A stretch of DNA of 64,000 nt from Tistrella mobilis (GTDB taxonomy: Bacteria > Pseudomonadota > Alphaproteobacteria > Tistrellales > Tistrellaceae): NCBI RefSeq assembly GCF_041468085.1, contig NZ_CP121017.1:186001-250000 (forward strand). Direction: 5' to 3'. Numbering within the stretch: the first letter of the stretch is position 1; the number at the start of each line of letters is the position of its first letter. A model generated the notes under the pieces. It made no database searches. It saw only the letters and a list, made by a program, of their open reading frames with translations, and had not been told where the DNA came from. The translations under genes and the position numbers were made by a program. Below are positions 28,324-36,618 of this stretch, piece after piece.

Positions 28324-29745
28324 CTACTTTCTCGTTGCCACGCCAGCGGCGAAGATGCCCAACAGGGTAAGAAGCGCGATGCCGAGCGTAACATAGCGTG
28401 CGGAATCCACCGCAGATTCCCCGCCTGCCGCCATCAGCGTGCCAGCGAGTGCGGAAGTGATCGAGAAAGCAATAAGCTGTGTGATGGTGATCGCAGCAGC
28501 AGCCTTGCCTCCTTCGGCGGGATCATGTGTGCTGCTCATCGCTGCAACACCGAGCAGCGGCCACGCCAGTCCGATGCCGACGCCGGCAAGCGCGAGGACA
28601 GCCGCCCAAATCAGCACCATCCCGATATCGGCACCGAACACTTGTAGAAGTCCATAAGCGATCAGCCCAGCCGTCAACAGCAGTGGGCCGACGCGGATGG
28701 CGCGGCGGCGGCCGCTCTCACTCTTGACCGAAACAATGAAGAGCTGGGCGATGACCCATGCCAGCGAAAGAACTGCGCCAAGGAAACCGGCGATCAGCGG
28801 CGAAAGGCCCGCCAGTTGCTGACCAAACAGGGGGATGAAGTTCTCCACCATCACGCCCGCGCTCAGGGCAGCGACCGTGAGATAGACCCATTTCAGGGAG
28901 TTGCCACGCCGATAGGTGATGTGCGGAAGGATGGTCTCTTTTGCTCGCCGCTCCACGACGACGAAGAGCCAGAGCAGCACGATGCCAATTCCGACCATTG
29001 CCAGCGTTGGCCAGCCTATCGGCACGATGGCGCTGAGGCTGATAGCGATGGTCGCAAGCACAAGCGGAATGAGGGAGGCGACGGGAACAGGTGAACGATG
29101 CCCCGATCCAGCCATGCGGCCGAACGCGCGTTGAGCGATGATTCCGAACAGCAGCGAAACGACCGCCAGCGCACCGTAGGACCAGCGCCAGAGGCCCAGT
29201 TCTGCGAACACGCCGCCAAGCGCCGGCCCGAACAGCGTCCCCAAGCCCCACATGGCCGACACGACGCCGGTTGCCCGCGCCCAATGGCGTTCGGGAAGTG
29301 CTGCACGAATTACCGCATAGCCGAGTCCTGCCAGCAAACCGCCGCCAAGTCCTTGCACGACGCGACCGACGATCAGCGGTTCCATCGTTGGGCTGGCGGC
29401 ATTGGCCGCTGCGCCGAGAGCGAAGACGACGAACGCCGTAACATAGGCAAGCGCCGGCCCCTTCCAGTCGAGAATGCGGCTGACGAACAGCGAGGCTACG
29501 ATTGCCGAGATAACGAACGCAGTCGTCACCCACGCATAATATTGCTGCCCGCCAATATCCGCGACGATGGAGGGCATCAGTGCGGCGGTGAAATAGAGGT
29601 TCATGGCATAGAGCAGCACGCCGCTTGCCATGACCAGAACAATGGCGAGGTGGCGGCCGGACAGAAGATCGGACCATCCGTCCAGATGCGCCGCAGGCGC
29701 ATTTGCGGGATCGGCCGAACCGGCCGGGGTTGGTGAGCTATTCAT
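28324..29745 (-). CDS. MFS efflux transporter, DHA2-like
   Basis: The 473-residue protein has about 12-14 membrane segments, with the family signatures GRVVQGLGGGLLAGLGYAVI and GLGTLFGPALGG. These suit drug:proton antiporters. The N terminus is Pro/Ala-rich and cytoplasmic. It follows the DoxX-like gene by 25 bases, and a divergent TetR gene probably controls both. Confidence 0.85.
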   Translation of the reverse strand: MNSSPTPAGSADPANAPAAHLDGWSDLLSGRHLAIVLVMASGVLLYAMNLYFTAALMPSIVADIGGQQYYAWVTTAFVISAIVASLFVSRILDWKGPALAYVTAFVVFALGAAANAASPTMEPLIVGRVVQGLGGGLLAGLGYAVIRAALPERHWARATGVVSAMWGLGTLFGPALGGVFAELGLWRWSYGALAVVSLLFGIIAQRAFGRMAGSGHRSPVPVASLIPLVLATIAISLSAIVPIGWPTLAMVGIGIVLLWLFVVVERRAKETILPHITYRRGNSLKWVYLTVAALSAGVMVENFIPLFGQQLAGLSPLIAGFLGAVLSLAWVIAQLFIVSVKSESGRRRAIRVGPLLLTAGLIAYGLLQVFGADIGMVLIWAAVLALAGVGIGLAWPLLGVAAMSSTHDPAEGGKAAAAITITQLIAFSITSALAGTLMAAGGESAVDSARYVTLGIALLTLLGIFAAGVATRK

Positions 29746-29770
29746 CGGGGATTCTCCGAAAGGGGGAAGT

Positions 29771-30133
29771 TCAGTTGGCTGCGCGCCGGACGGCCAAGGA
29801 CAGCCCCAACACGACTAGCGAGACGAGCAGGACAATGCTGGGAGCGACCGCATGGCCGTAATCAGCGTTCAGCAGTGTCGTGAGGGAAGCAGCGGCCATC
29901 ACGAGCGCGCCAAGGCCGGCTCCATAGGGCCGCGAGCCAGCGCGGATCAGCATCAGCCCAGCCGCCAGTTCGAGAATGGCGGTGATGTAGTGGAACCAGT
30001 CGGGGTAACCCCAAGCCACATAGGCCGCCGCATTTTCCTCTGAGATGAAGATGTTGCCGTAAGCGCCGAAGAGAAAGAAAGCTGCCAGCAGCCAAGCCAG
30101 GCTGGTCGCTATGATCGGAAGGGGTCTGTTCAT
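29771..30133 (-). CDS. DoxX-like small membrane protein
   Basis: A 120-residue protein starting MNRPLPIIATSLAW has four predicted membrane segments with the DoxX-like segment FHYITAILELAAGLMLI. I prefer this start over one 18 codons upstream because the family begins here. Its role is not known. It is the first gene after the palindromic control region shared with the TetR gene. Confidence 0.7.
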   Translation of the reverse strand: MNRPLPIIATSLAWLLAAFFLFGAYGNIFISEENAAAYVAWGYPDWFHYITAILELAAGLMLIRAGSRPYGAGLGALVMAAASLTTLLNADYGHAVAPSIVLLVSLVVLGLSLAVRRAAN

Positions 30134-30208
30134 GTGGCCTCGCATCTTGGAAATCGGACCGGCTGAGGCAGCATAGGACTGGACCAACCAGCCGTTCCGA
30201 CATAGATT

Positions 30209-30265
30209 GAATGCTCACTCTAGTTATGATCGACGTGTGGTCAAGCTATATTAGAGCGATCATTC
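30209..30265. promoter_or_regulatory. TetR operator region between doxX-like and tetR genes
   Basis: GAATGCTCACTCTA (30209-30222) and TAGAGCGATCATTC (30252-30265) are inverted copies with two mismatches, 29 bases apart. The second is also a short palindrome around GATC. They lie between divergent genes, 19 bases from the tetR start, so they are likely sites for that repressor. Confidence 0.6.
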
Positions 30266-30283
30266 TATGTTTATGGAGGCCCC

Positions 30284-30883
30284 ATGGTCCGCAAGCGCGT
30301 TCCCGAGCAGCATGAAGGCAGAAGGCAGGAGATTCTCGCAGCGGCGCATAGGTGCTTCCTGCGCCATGGTCTGCAGGGCGCGTCGATTTCGATGATCTGC
30401 AAAGAAGCGGCGATGAGCCCCGGCCACCTCTATCACTACTTCCCCAGCAAGGACGCTATCATTGAGCAGATGGCGGATGATTACCTTGCCAGTCTCCACA
30501 GCCATTTCAGCGGCCACCCCGAGGACGAACAGACGGCGACTGTTCTGCTATCGGAATTGTGGAGCATGAAGGGGTGGGACGATCTCGGTCATTGCCGCAT
30601 TCTGTTCGAGTTGCTGGCAGAAGCGGGGCGTAACGAAAGAATCAGGGCCATCCTCAAACAGAACACTGATGGTGTTCGAACATTGCTGGCAGAAGCGCTG
30701 ACCGCAGGTCAGGCGCGTGGCGAAGTCGATTCCGGCCTTGACCCTAAGCACACCAGCGCGGTTCTGGTGGCGGTCCTTGATGCCGCGCCGATGCTGCCGT
30801 TGATGACAGCGGACCTTGACTTCGAGGAGAGCCGCAAACTGGTCACGACAATGGTTGGCCGATTTCTGAAGCCTCAACAATGA
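30284..30883 (+). CDS. TetR-family repressor
   Basis: The 199-residue protein has an N-terminal TetR helix-turn-helix (ILAAAHRCFLRHGLQGASIS then MSPGHLYHYFPSKDAII) and a helical ligand domain. It is divergent from the DoxX-MFS pair, with inverted repeats between them, and so probably represses those genes until a toxic ligand binds. Confidence 0.9.
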   Translation: MVRKRVPEQHEGRRQEILAAAHRCFLRHGLQGASISMICKEAAMSPGHLYHYFPSKDAIIEQMADDYLASLHSHFSGHPEDEQTATVLLSELWSMKGWDDLGHCRILFELLAEAGRNERIRAILKQNTDGVRTLLAEALTAGQARGEVDSGLDPKHTSAVLVAVLDAAPMLPLMTADLDFEESRKLVTTMVGRFLKPQQ

Positions 30884-30977
30884 AGCGGATTATGAAAATG
30901 GGGGATGGCGGCCGGTCGAAGCATTGGTGCCAGTCGCGCCAAAAACTTCCCTTTGATGTCGCGGATCGCGTCAAGTC

Positions 30978-31613
30978 ATGACAGATGTTTCACAGCTAAC
31001 CTCGCCCGACTTGTCCGGGTTGCAAGCATTTCTGGCGCTGTGTCTCTATACAGCCGTAACATCGGTCACGCCCGGACCGAACAACATGATGGTGCTGGCA
31101 TCCGGTGTTAATTTCGGCATTCGGCGGACATTGCCACATATTGCGGGCATCAGCATTGGTTTCGCCGCGATGATCGTCATCATGGGGATGGGCCTTGGAG
31201 TGATTTTCGAGGCGTATCCCATGCTCAACACCATCCTGCGATGGGTTGGCGGCGCCTATCTTCTGTATCTGGCATGGAAGATCGCCGGGGCCGCAGCACC
31301 GGAGAATGCAGAAAGATCGGCTGCCAGACCCTTGGGCTTCATTGGCGCTGCTGCGTTCCAATGGGTCAACCCCAAGGCATGGGTCATGGCGCTCGGTGCC
31401 GTCGCCACCTATCTTCCGGGCTCTCCCTCGTTGTCGTCCGTCGCCGCAGCTGCACTGCTGATGGCAGCGATCAACGCACCCTGCGTCGGCATCTGGGCGG
31501 CGTTCGGTGTTGGCCTCCGCCGGCTTCTTACGGAGCCTGCGAAGCTGCGCGCCTTCAATCTCACCATGGCAGCGCTGCTGGTTGTCTCGCTCTATCCAAT
31601 CTTTGTGACGTAG
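30978..31613 (+). CDS. LysE/RhtB-family exporter
   Basis: The 211-residue membrane protein has the family N-terminal signature SVTPGPNNMMVLASG and about six membrane segments, with FQWVNPKAWVMALGA in the middle. The family exports amino acids or other small solutes. It stands alone after the TetR gene; substrate unknown. Confidence 0.87.
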   Translation: MTDVSQLTSPDLSGLQAFLALCLYTAVTSVTPGPNNMMVLASGVNFGIRRTLPHIAGISIGFAAMIVIMGMGLGVIFEAYPMLNTILRWVGGAYLLYLAWKIAGAAAPENAERSAARPLGFIGAAAFQWVNPKAWVMALGAVATYLPGSPSLSSVAAAALLMAAINAPCVGIWAAFGVGLRRLLTEPAKLRAFNLTMAALLVVSLYPIFVT

Positions 31614-31738
31614 AGCCAGCTGCTGTTCGCTAAATCGGCATCGAAACACTCCGCAGCGCCAGTCGGAACGGATGACGATCCCGGCTACGCTTCATTCCTC
31701 GAATTCAAGATAATCACGTTAAATGCGGATGGAATCTG

Positions 31739-32284
31739 ATGGCAAATACTGAACACATGATCGTCGTAACCGGTGGCCCCGGTTCCGGCAAAAGCAGTCT
31801 GATCGATGCCATGGCCCAGCGCGGCTTCCGCACCATGCCCGAGGCCGGCAGGGCGATCATTCGAGACCAGATCAGGATCGGCGGTAAAGCTTTGCCTTGG
31901 GCGGATCGCGCACTCTTCGCCGAACTCATGTTGGGCTGGGAACTGCGTTCTTATCAGGAGGCACTTGCAAGTGACGCGCTTGTCTTGATGGACCGTGGTA
32001 TGCCGGATGTTGTTGGTTATCTCACACTCTGCGGCCTGCCTGTGCCTGCTCATTTCGAGACGGCGGCCAAAACCTACCCTTACAACAAGCGGGTTTTTCT
32101 CGCCCCGTATTGGGATGCCATCTTCACGCAAGACACTGAGCGCAAACAGGACAGGCAAGAGGCCGAGGCGACCGGTATGGTCATGGCTGAGACTTATGGC
32201 AGGCTTGGCTATCAGATAGTCGAGCTGCCGCTGGTGGGAATCGAGCAGCGGGCCGACTTCGTTGCTGAAAATTTGAGAGCTTAG
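31739..32284 (+). CDS. AAA-family ATPase (AAA_28-like)
   Basis: The 181-residue protein has a Walker A motif GGPGSGKSS (12-20) and LVLMDRGMPDVVGY as a likely Walker B region. It resembles small kinase-like ATPases of the NadR/AAA_28 group found alone in many proteobacteria. No partner gene is evident. I cannot say what it phosphorylates or moves. Confidence 0.75.
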   Translation: MANTEHMIVVTGGPGSGKSSLIDAMAQRGFRTMPEAGRAIIRDQIRIGGKALPWADRALFAELMLGWELRSYQEALASDALVLMDRGMPDVVGYLTLCGLPVPAHFETAAKTYPYNKRVFLAPYWDAIFTQDTERKQDRQEAEATGMVMAETYGRLGYQIVELPLVGIEQRADFVAENLRA

Positions 32285-32319
32285 AGCGAAGTGACAGTCC
32301 TCATCCAATTGGCGCTAAC

Positions 32320-32943
32320 TCATCCAGCAACTTCCGAGGCCGCGCCGGTTTCGCGCTCCGTCAAGACGCGATCGATCAAACCCCATTCCAACGCTTCTTC
32401 CACCGTCATGAAGCGGTCGCGGTCCATGGCTTGTTCGAACTCTTCATAACTGCGTTTGCAATGCTCCGCGTAGAGCCGGGTCATGCGCTGCTTGGTTTTC
32501 AGGATCTCCTCGGCATGGATCAGCATATCCGACGCCTGCCCTTGGAATCCGCCTGATGGTTGGTGAATCAGGATGCTGGCGTTCGGCAATGCCGCGCGTT
32601 CGCCGGGTTCGCCGGCCATCAGCAGGAATGACCCCATCGAGCGGGCCGTCCCCATACAAAGAGTATGCACCGGAGCGCGGATGTATCGCATGGTGTCATA
32701 CATGGCGAGCCCGCTGGTAACGACGCCACCGGGAGAATTGATGTATAGCTGAATTGGCTTCTTGGGATTCTCGGCTTCCAGAAACAGTAGCTGCGCGCAG
32801 ACGAGCGCGGAAACGGTGTCGTTGACCTCACCGTTCAGGAAAATGATCCTCTCGCGCAGAAGGCGGGAATAGATGTCGAAAGAGCGTTCGCCACGGCTGG
32901 ATTGCTCGATGACCATAGGGACGAGTTGCATCGCTTCGCGCAT
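32320..32943 (-). CDS. Accessory ClpP-like serine protease
   Basis: The protein of about 207 residues is a ClpP: catalytic Ser in [11 protein letters not shown], His in [10 protein letters not shown], Asp in AMDRDRFM. Strand and handle regions are normal ([19 protein letters not shown]). The common GxAAS nucleophile elbow reads GTARS here, so it is a divergent copy rather than a housekeeping one. I start it at [10 protein letters not shown]; upstream codons are less likely. It follows ArsR and SRPBCC genes on the same strand. Confidence 0.85.
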   Translation of the reverse strand: MREAMQLVPMVIEQSSRGERSFDIYSRLLRERIIFLNGEVNDTVSALVCAQLLFLEAENPKKPIQLYINSPGGVVTSGLAMYDTMRYIRAPVHTLCMGTARSMGSFLLMAGEPGERAALPNASILIHQPSGGFQGQASDMLIHAEEILKTKQRMTRLYAEHCKRSYEEFEQAMDRDRFMTVEEALEWGLIDRVLTERETGAASEVAG

Positions 32944-32987
32944 AGGCGAACTCCTGTCTTCTAGATTTTGATGTGTTGTTTGAGGTG

Positions 32988-33347
32988 CTATGCTGCGAGC
33001 ATAAGCACGGGCCAATTGTTGTTCGCGGCAGGGGGTGTTCGCCGAACGGATCGGGCGTCCACAAGATGATGGATGATCCTCAACCTCGTGCCGCCATAGA
33101 CATTGGGACCGACTTGGAACGTCACAATGCTTTCGAGGAAAGGCGATTCTTCTTCGCGCATCCGATAGCGGACTTCCTCTCCCGGTTCTGCCGAGATCGG
33201 GACAGCATCGGCCAAGTCTTTTTCAGGCAGCCATTTTTCTCGAAGCTCTGGAATACTAATCGCCCGCCAAACCATTTCAGGGGGAGCGTCGATTTCATAT
33301 TCCACGACGAGATTATCCTTGGGCTTCTTTGCCTCCGTGTCGCTCAT
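32988..33347 (-). CDS. SRPBCC/AHSA1-domain protein
   Basis: The 119-residue protein has the START-like fold opening [24 protein letters not shown] and then SIVTFQVGP with a C-terminal helix. AHSA1-type proteins bind hydrophobic ligands or, in eukaryotes, Hsp90. It overlaps the upstream arsR by four bases, a pairing seen often in bacteria, so the regulator probably controls it. Confidence 0.8.
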   Translation of the reverse strand: MSDTEAKKPKDNLVVEYEIDAPPEMVWRAISIPELREKWLPEKDLADAVPISAEPGEEVRYRMREEESPFLESIVTFQVGPNVYGGTRLRIIHHLVDARSVRRTPPAANNNWPVLMLAA

Positions 33348-33658
33348 TGGTCCATGTCCCTTAGTAAGCTCTTCAAAGCGTCAATTCTCGCAGGCCAATA
33401 GGCCCGATACTTCGCCAGCCATTCCGCGATGAGTGCCAGCCCCTCTGGATCGACCTCATAGTTCACAAAGCGGCCCTGACGTTCTTCCCGCACCAGCTTG
33501 GCGTTGCGCAGGACAGAGAGATGTTGCGACATCGCCGGCTGACTAATTTCCATACCCTGCCGCAGTGTGACGGCGTTCATGCTGCCGGACGCCAGCTTCT
33601 CGAAAATCGCGCGGCGTGTCGGATCGGCCAGAGCTTTGAATATGTCGTTCGGGATCAT
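33344..33658 (-). CDS. ArsR-family regulator paired with SRPBCC gene
   Basis: The protein of about 104 residues has the ArsR winged helix (IFKALADPTRRAIFEKLASG and ISQPAMSQHLSVLRNAKLV). It lacks the Asp-x-His/His-x-x-Glu zinc site of the two SmtB-like proteins in this island, so it probably senses something other than zinc. It is first in arsR-SRPBCC, with clpP 44 bases beyond the SRPBCC gene. Confidence 0.85.
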   Translation of the reverse strand: MIPNDIFKALADPTRRAIFEKLASGSMNAVTLRQGMEISQPAMSQHLSVLRNAKLVREERQGRFVNYEVDPEGLALIAEWLAKYRAYWPARIDALKSLLRDMDQ

Positions 33659-33706
33659 AACAATAGATAAGCGCACACTTATCTGATTCGCAAGGGCGAA
33701 CCATCA

Positions 33707-34530
33707 TCACAACATAATCCCTCGTTGCCGCCCTAGCTGCCACGACACCGATCCGCCCTGAACGACGCCCATAACCTCGCGACCGAGCTGTCGGTCTATG
33801 ACCGGCCGCCATGGGACCAAGGTAAACTCGTGGGACTGCTCGACCACGGCGAACTTGCCGCTCGATAGCTGCACGGTGCCGGTGAATTTGCCGCTGATGT
33901 TCTCGCCGTCCGTGGCGGCACGGAAAGGCAGGCCCTTGCTCTCGGCCATCTCCCCGCCAACACGGGCAACCTCGCGCTCGCGCAGGGTGGCGAGAAGGCT
34001 GCTCCGGTAGAAGATGCGGCCATTCCGTGCTCGGGTAGCGTCGCCTTGCTCGATATGATGCTCGCGGCGCTGGTCCATGGCCTCGCGCACCTGCTGGCCG
34101 AAACCGGCCGGCGCAATATCGGCGGTTTCGCTGTGGATCAATCGCCGGTCCAGCCACGTCGCGCCGTCCGAATGTATCTGCCTTTCCAGATTGATGGGTG
34201 ACAGGACGCGAACACTGGCCTGCCGGTCTCGGCCGGCATCGTAGTCGGCGGCGCGGCTAACCAGATCATTGGGGATGCGCCATTGGTCGGCGTCGATGCG
34301 CTCGACGATCCCGGCGCGGCGCAATGCCTCCAGCCGACGAACATGGGCATCGACATAGCCCTCATAGTCGCCACCGGGAACGCGGCCCTCGAATTTCGCC
34401 TGTTCCAGGGTCGATAGATGCCGTCCTCGGCGATGGCGGTGATGGTGCGGTCGGACGGCCGGGCTGTCGCCTCGGCCGGGCCGATCTGGATGACGCCGCG
34501 GATACGGGCTTCCGTTGACGACCCTGATGC
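33707..34530 (-). pseudogene. DUF3363 relaxase, C-terminal remnant with frameshift
   Basis: Minus-strand frames give the C-terminal DUF3363 part of a VirD2-like relaxase (EGYVDAHVRRLEALRRAGIV to WQLGRQRGIML). A piece upstream (GVIQIGPAEATARPSDRTI) is in another frame, shifted near 34420. The catalytic N terminus is missing. The intact relaxase at 49896 has the same domain but a clearly different sequence, so this is the relic of another element. Confidence 0.75.
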
Positions 34531-34811
34531 AAACGCTGGCGGTCGATTCAATTGCCCACCGGAGATGACAGCGTCATTGTTGAGGCAGGCCATCGAATAA
34601 GGATTGAGAAAACTATATGGCCAAATGGCCTGCCTGGACGCTTTGAGAGAAAGATCACCATCAGCCCGGTTGAGCTTGGTGACGCACAGTAGCCATCCTG
34701 AACATCATACGGACCTCGGCTTCCGGATCGTCTCGAACCCATAGCAATGCGTGAGGGAACGAACGCTGGATGAAACGCCGAGGCGGATGCGACTAACGCT
34801 CGTTTAGAGTG
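34531..34811. other. No recognised gene
   Basis: I see no supported gene between the relaxase relic and the small gene at 34812. The stretch is less GC-rich in places than its neighbours and may be scar DNA from an earlier insertion. Confidence 0.3.
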
Positions 34812-34988
34812 CTATAGCGTAAACGTAGTTGTCATCTTCACCCGGTGCAGCGCTCCGCCTTCCTCATCGGCCAGAGTTTCAAGACGGCCACCGAAGAAGT
34901 CGATGCAATTTGCGGCCCCTCTCATCGTCGAGAATCCTTCGTTCAGCGCGGCTCCGATGCTTTGTTTGCCGCGTCGCAACTCTGTCAT
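34812..34988 (-). CDS. Small hypothetical protein downstream of smtB-like gene
   Basis: A 58-residue frame starts MTELRRGKQSIGAALNEGFS and ends VKMTTTFTL. It begins 21 bases after the stop of the second SmtB-like gene on the same strand, with GGAAAACG as a weak ribosome site. It reads like a real soluble protein, with one cysteine and an FFGGRLE segment, but I do not recognise a family. Confidence 0.5.
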   Translation of the reverse strand: MTELRRGKQSIGAALNEGFSTMRGAANCIDFFGGRLETLADEEGGALHRVKMTTTFTL

Positions 34989-35009
34989 CGTTTTCCGTGC
35001 TCACGACGA

Positions 35010-35354
35010 TCAGGAGTGTTGAACGCTGGCGTCGCGTTCGGCGACGCCTTCTCGTTCCTCACGGACATGGGAGAGCATATCGAGCAGGACGTCGCCCACA
35101 TGCTGATCGGAGATTTCGTAGAACATCTGCTTCGAATGTCGGACCCGCGTTACCAGCCGCGCGCCGCGAAGCAGTCGCAGGTGGTGGCTGACGAGCGACT
35201 GCGACAGCTCAAGCGTTTCGGAGATATCGGTGACCGACTTCGGGCCTTCCTCGCAATGGAGGAGAATCCTTAGCCTGCTGGGGTCACCCAGCAGGCGGAA
35301 TGTTTCGGATAGGAAGTTCAACTCCTGGGTCGAAAGGGGATCTGCCTTGTTCAA
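35010..35354 (-). CDS. Second SmtB/CzrA-like zinc repressor
   Basis: The 114-residue protein is a close paralogue of the repressor at 15807, with the same FRLLGDPSRLRILLHC and LVSHHLRLLRGARLV. Its alpha5 site DQHVGDVLLDMLSHVREE also keeps Asp-x-His and His-x-x-Glu. I choose the TTG start at 35354 because GGAAAGGA lies six bases before it and upstream starts would run closer to, or into, the CDF gene. It follows the CDF exporter gene and probably controls it through the palindrome at 36408. Confidence 0.88.
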   Translation of the reverse strand: MNKADPLSTQELNFLSETFRLLGDPSRLRILLHCEEGPKSVTDISETLELSQSLVSHHLRLLRGARLVTRVRHSKQMFYEISDQHVGDVLLDMLSHVREEREGVAERDASVQHS

Positions 35355-35401
35355 CGGTTTTCCTTTCCAGCTTTCCGAGTGAACCCATGAAGAGTGGACG
35401 G

Positions 35402-36379
35402 TCAGTGCGAATGCCCTGCGTGGGACACAGCCGCCTTGCTCGGCTCCTCCAGGGTGCAACTGGCCACGCCGTCCCAGTCGATCCCGATCGTCGGGTGCTC
35501 GATCTTGAACTGCGTCTTCAGCTCGTGGTCGACTTGCTGCATGACGGTGCGCACATCGACGCCTTCCATCGGCTGCACCTGAAGGGTTGCCAGCACACGG
35601 CCGGAAGTCAGCGACCAGACATGGACGTGGTGGACGCTCTGGATGCCGGGAACGGTCTTTCGAAGATGCTCGGAGATCTTCTCCGCGCCGGCGTTGTCGG
35701 GCGCACCTTCGAGCAGGATATGCAGCGTGTTCCTGAGCAGGCTCCAGGCGCTGCGCAGGATCAGCAGCGACACGAACACCGACAGGATGGGATCGATCGG
35801 GGTCCAGCCAGTGTACCAGATGACGATGGCGGCAATGATCGCGCCGACCGAGCCGAGCAGATCGCCCATGACATGCAGCACGGCGCCCTTGACATTGACG
35901 TGATCGGAGTCGCCGCGCGTCAGATACCAGAGGACGAAGAGGTTCACGAGCATGCCGATGATGGCGACGACGAACATCGAACCGGCCATGACCGGCTGCG
36001 GCTCTTGGAAGCGCTCGATGGCCTCGTAGACGATCCAGGCGACGATGCCGAACAGGGTAAGGGCGTTGATGAGGCCCGCAATCACCTCGAAGCGGGCATA
36101 GCCGAAGGTGCGCTGGCTGTCGGCGACGCGGCGGCCGAGGCGGAAGGCAACGTAGGCGAGACCGAGCGCGATGGCGTCGGTCAGCATATGTCCCGCATCG
36201 GCAAGCAGCGCGAGCGAACCGGAGATCACACCGCCGACTGCCTCGACGACCATGAAGATGAAGATGATGAAGAAGGAAATGAGGATCTTGCGCTCGTTTT
36301 CCTTCGTTACGGTCGGTACGTGTGAGTGATCATGATCGTGGCCGTGGTGGTCGCTGTGGGAGTGAGAGTGGTCTGCCAT
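35402..36379 (-). CDS. czcD: CDF zinc/cadmium exporter, CzcD-like
   Basis: The 325-residue cation diffusion facilitator has a His/Asp-rich N terminus (HSHSHSDHHGHDHDHSH), six membrane segments with the transport sites HMLTD (TM2) and HVMGD (TM5), and a cytoplasmic domain containing VHHVHVWSLTSG. It exchanges Zn or Cd for protons. It is the first gene after the TGAA-N6-TTCA palindrome, followed by its SmtB-like regulator. Confidence 0.92.
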   Translation of the reverse strand: MADHSHSHSDHHGHDHDHSHVPTVTKENERKILISFFIIFIFMVVEAVGGVISGSLALLADAGHMLTDAIALGLAYVAFRLGRRVADSQRTFGYARFEVIAGLINALTLFGIVAWIVYEAIERFQEPQPVMAGSMFVVAIIGMLVNLFVLWYLTRGDSDHVNVKGAVLHVMGDLLGSVGAIIAAIVIWYTGWTPIDPILSVFVSLLILRSAWSLLRNTLHILLEGAPDNAGAEKISEHLRKTVPGIQSVHHVHVWSLTSGRVLATLQVQPMEGVDVRTVMQQVDHELKTQFKIEHPTIGIDWDGVASCTLEEPSKAAVSHAGHSH

Positions 36380-36407
36380 AGGTCGGTCCAGTGGTTGCGT
36401 TCAGTCT

Positions 36408-36435
36408 AAACACTTGAATACATGTTCAAGTGTTT
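36408..36435. promoter_or_regulatory. SmtB-type operator of czcD-smtB
   Basis: AAACACTTGAA and TTCAAGTGTTT form a perfect eleven-base inverted repeat around TACATG, 29 bases upstream of czcD. It shares ACACTTGAA-N6-TTCAAGTGT with the site at 15751. Confidence 0.82.
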
Positions 36436-36515
36436 ATTGTCAACCGGCCCGCGTAAGAAATTTGAAAGCTATTCGAAGGCACCGCAAAATCACGTAAATT
36501 TCCCGACAAGTGGGC

Positions 36516-36546
36516 TTGACCTTGTCACCGTTGGAATCTGCACGAT
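36516..36546 (+). promoter_or_regulatory. MerR/CueR-type promoter motif before the LysR gene
   Basis: TTGACC, a 19-base spacer with GTTGGAATC, and CACGAT match the layout of the four cop/RND/glutaredoxin promoters. The next gene on this strand is the LysR gene about 75 bases on. It may be a leftover of a lost copper gene or a true link between copper and the transfer region. Confidence 0.45.
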
Positions 36547-36618
36547 GCCCCCTCGAATGGGTGACGCATGCGGAGGTAGAGGTGATTGCTCAGACGTGAC
36601 CGCGAGCCTGAAATCCAG

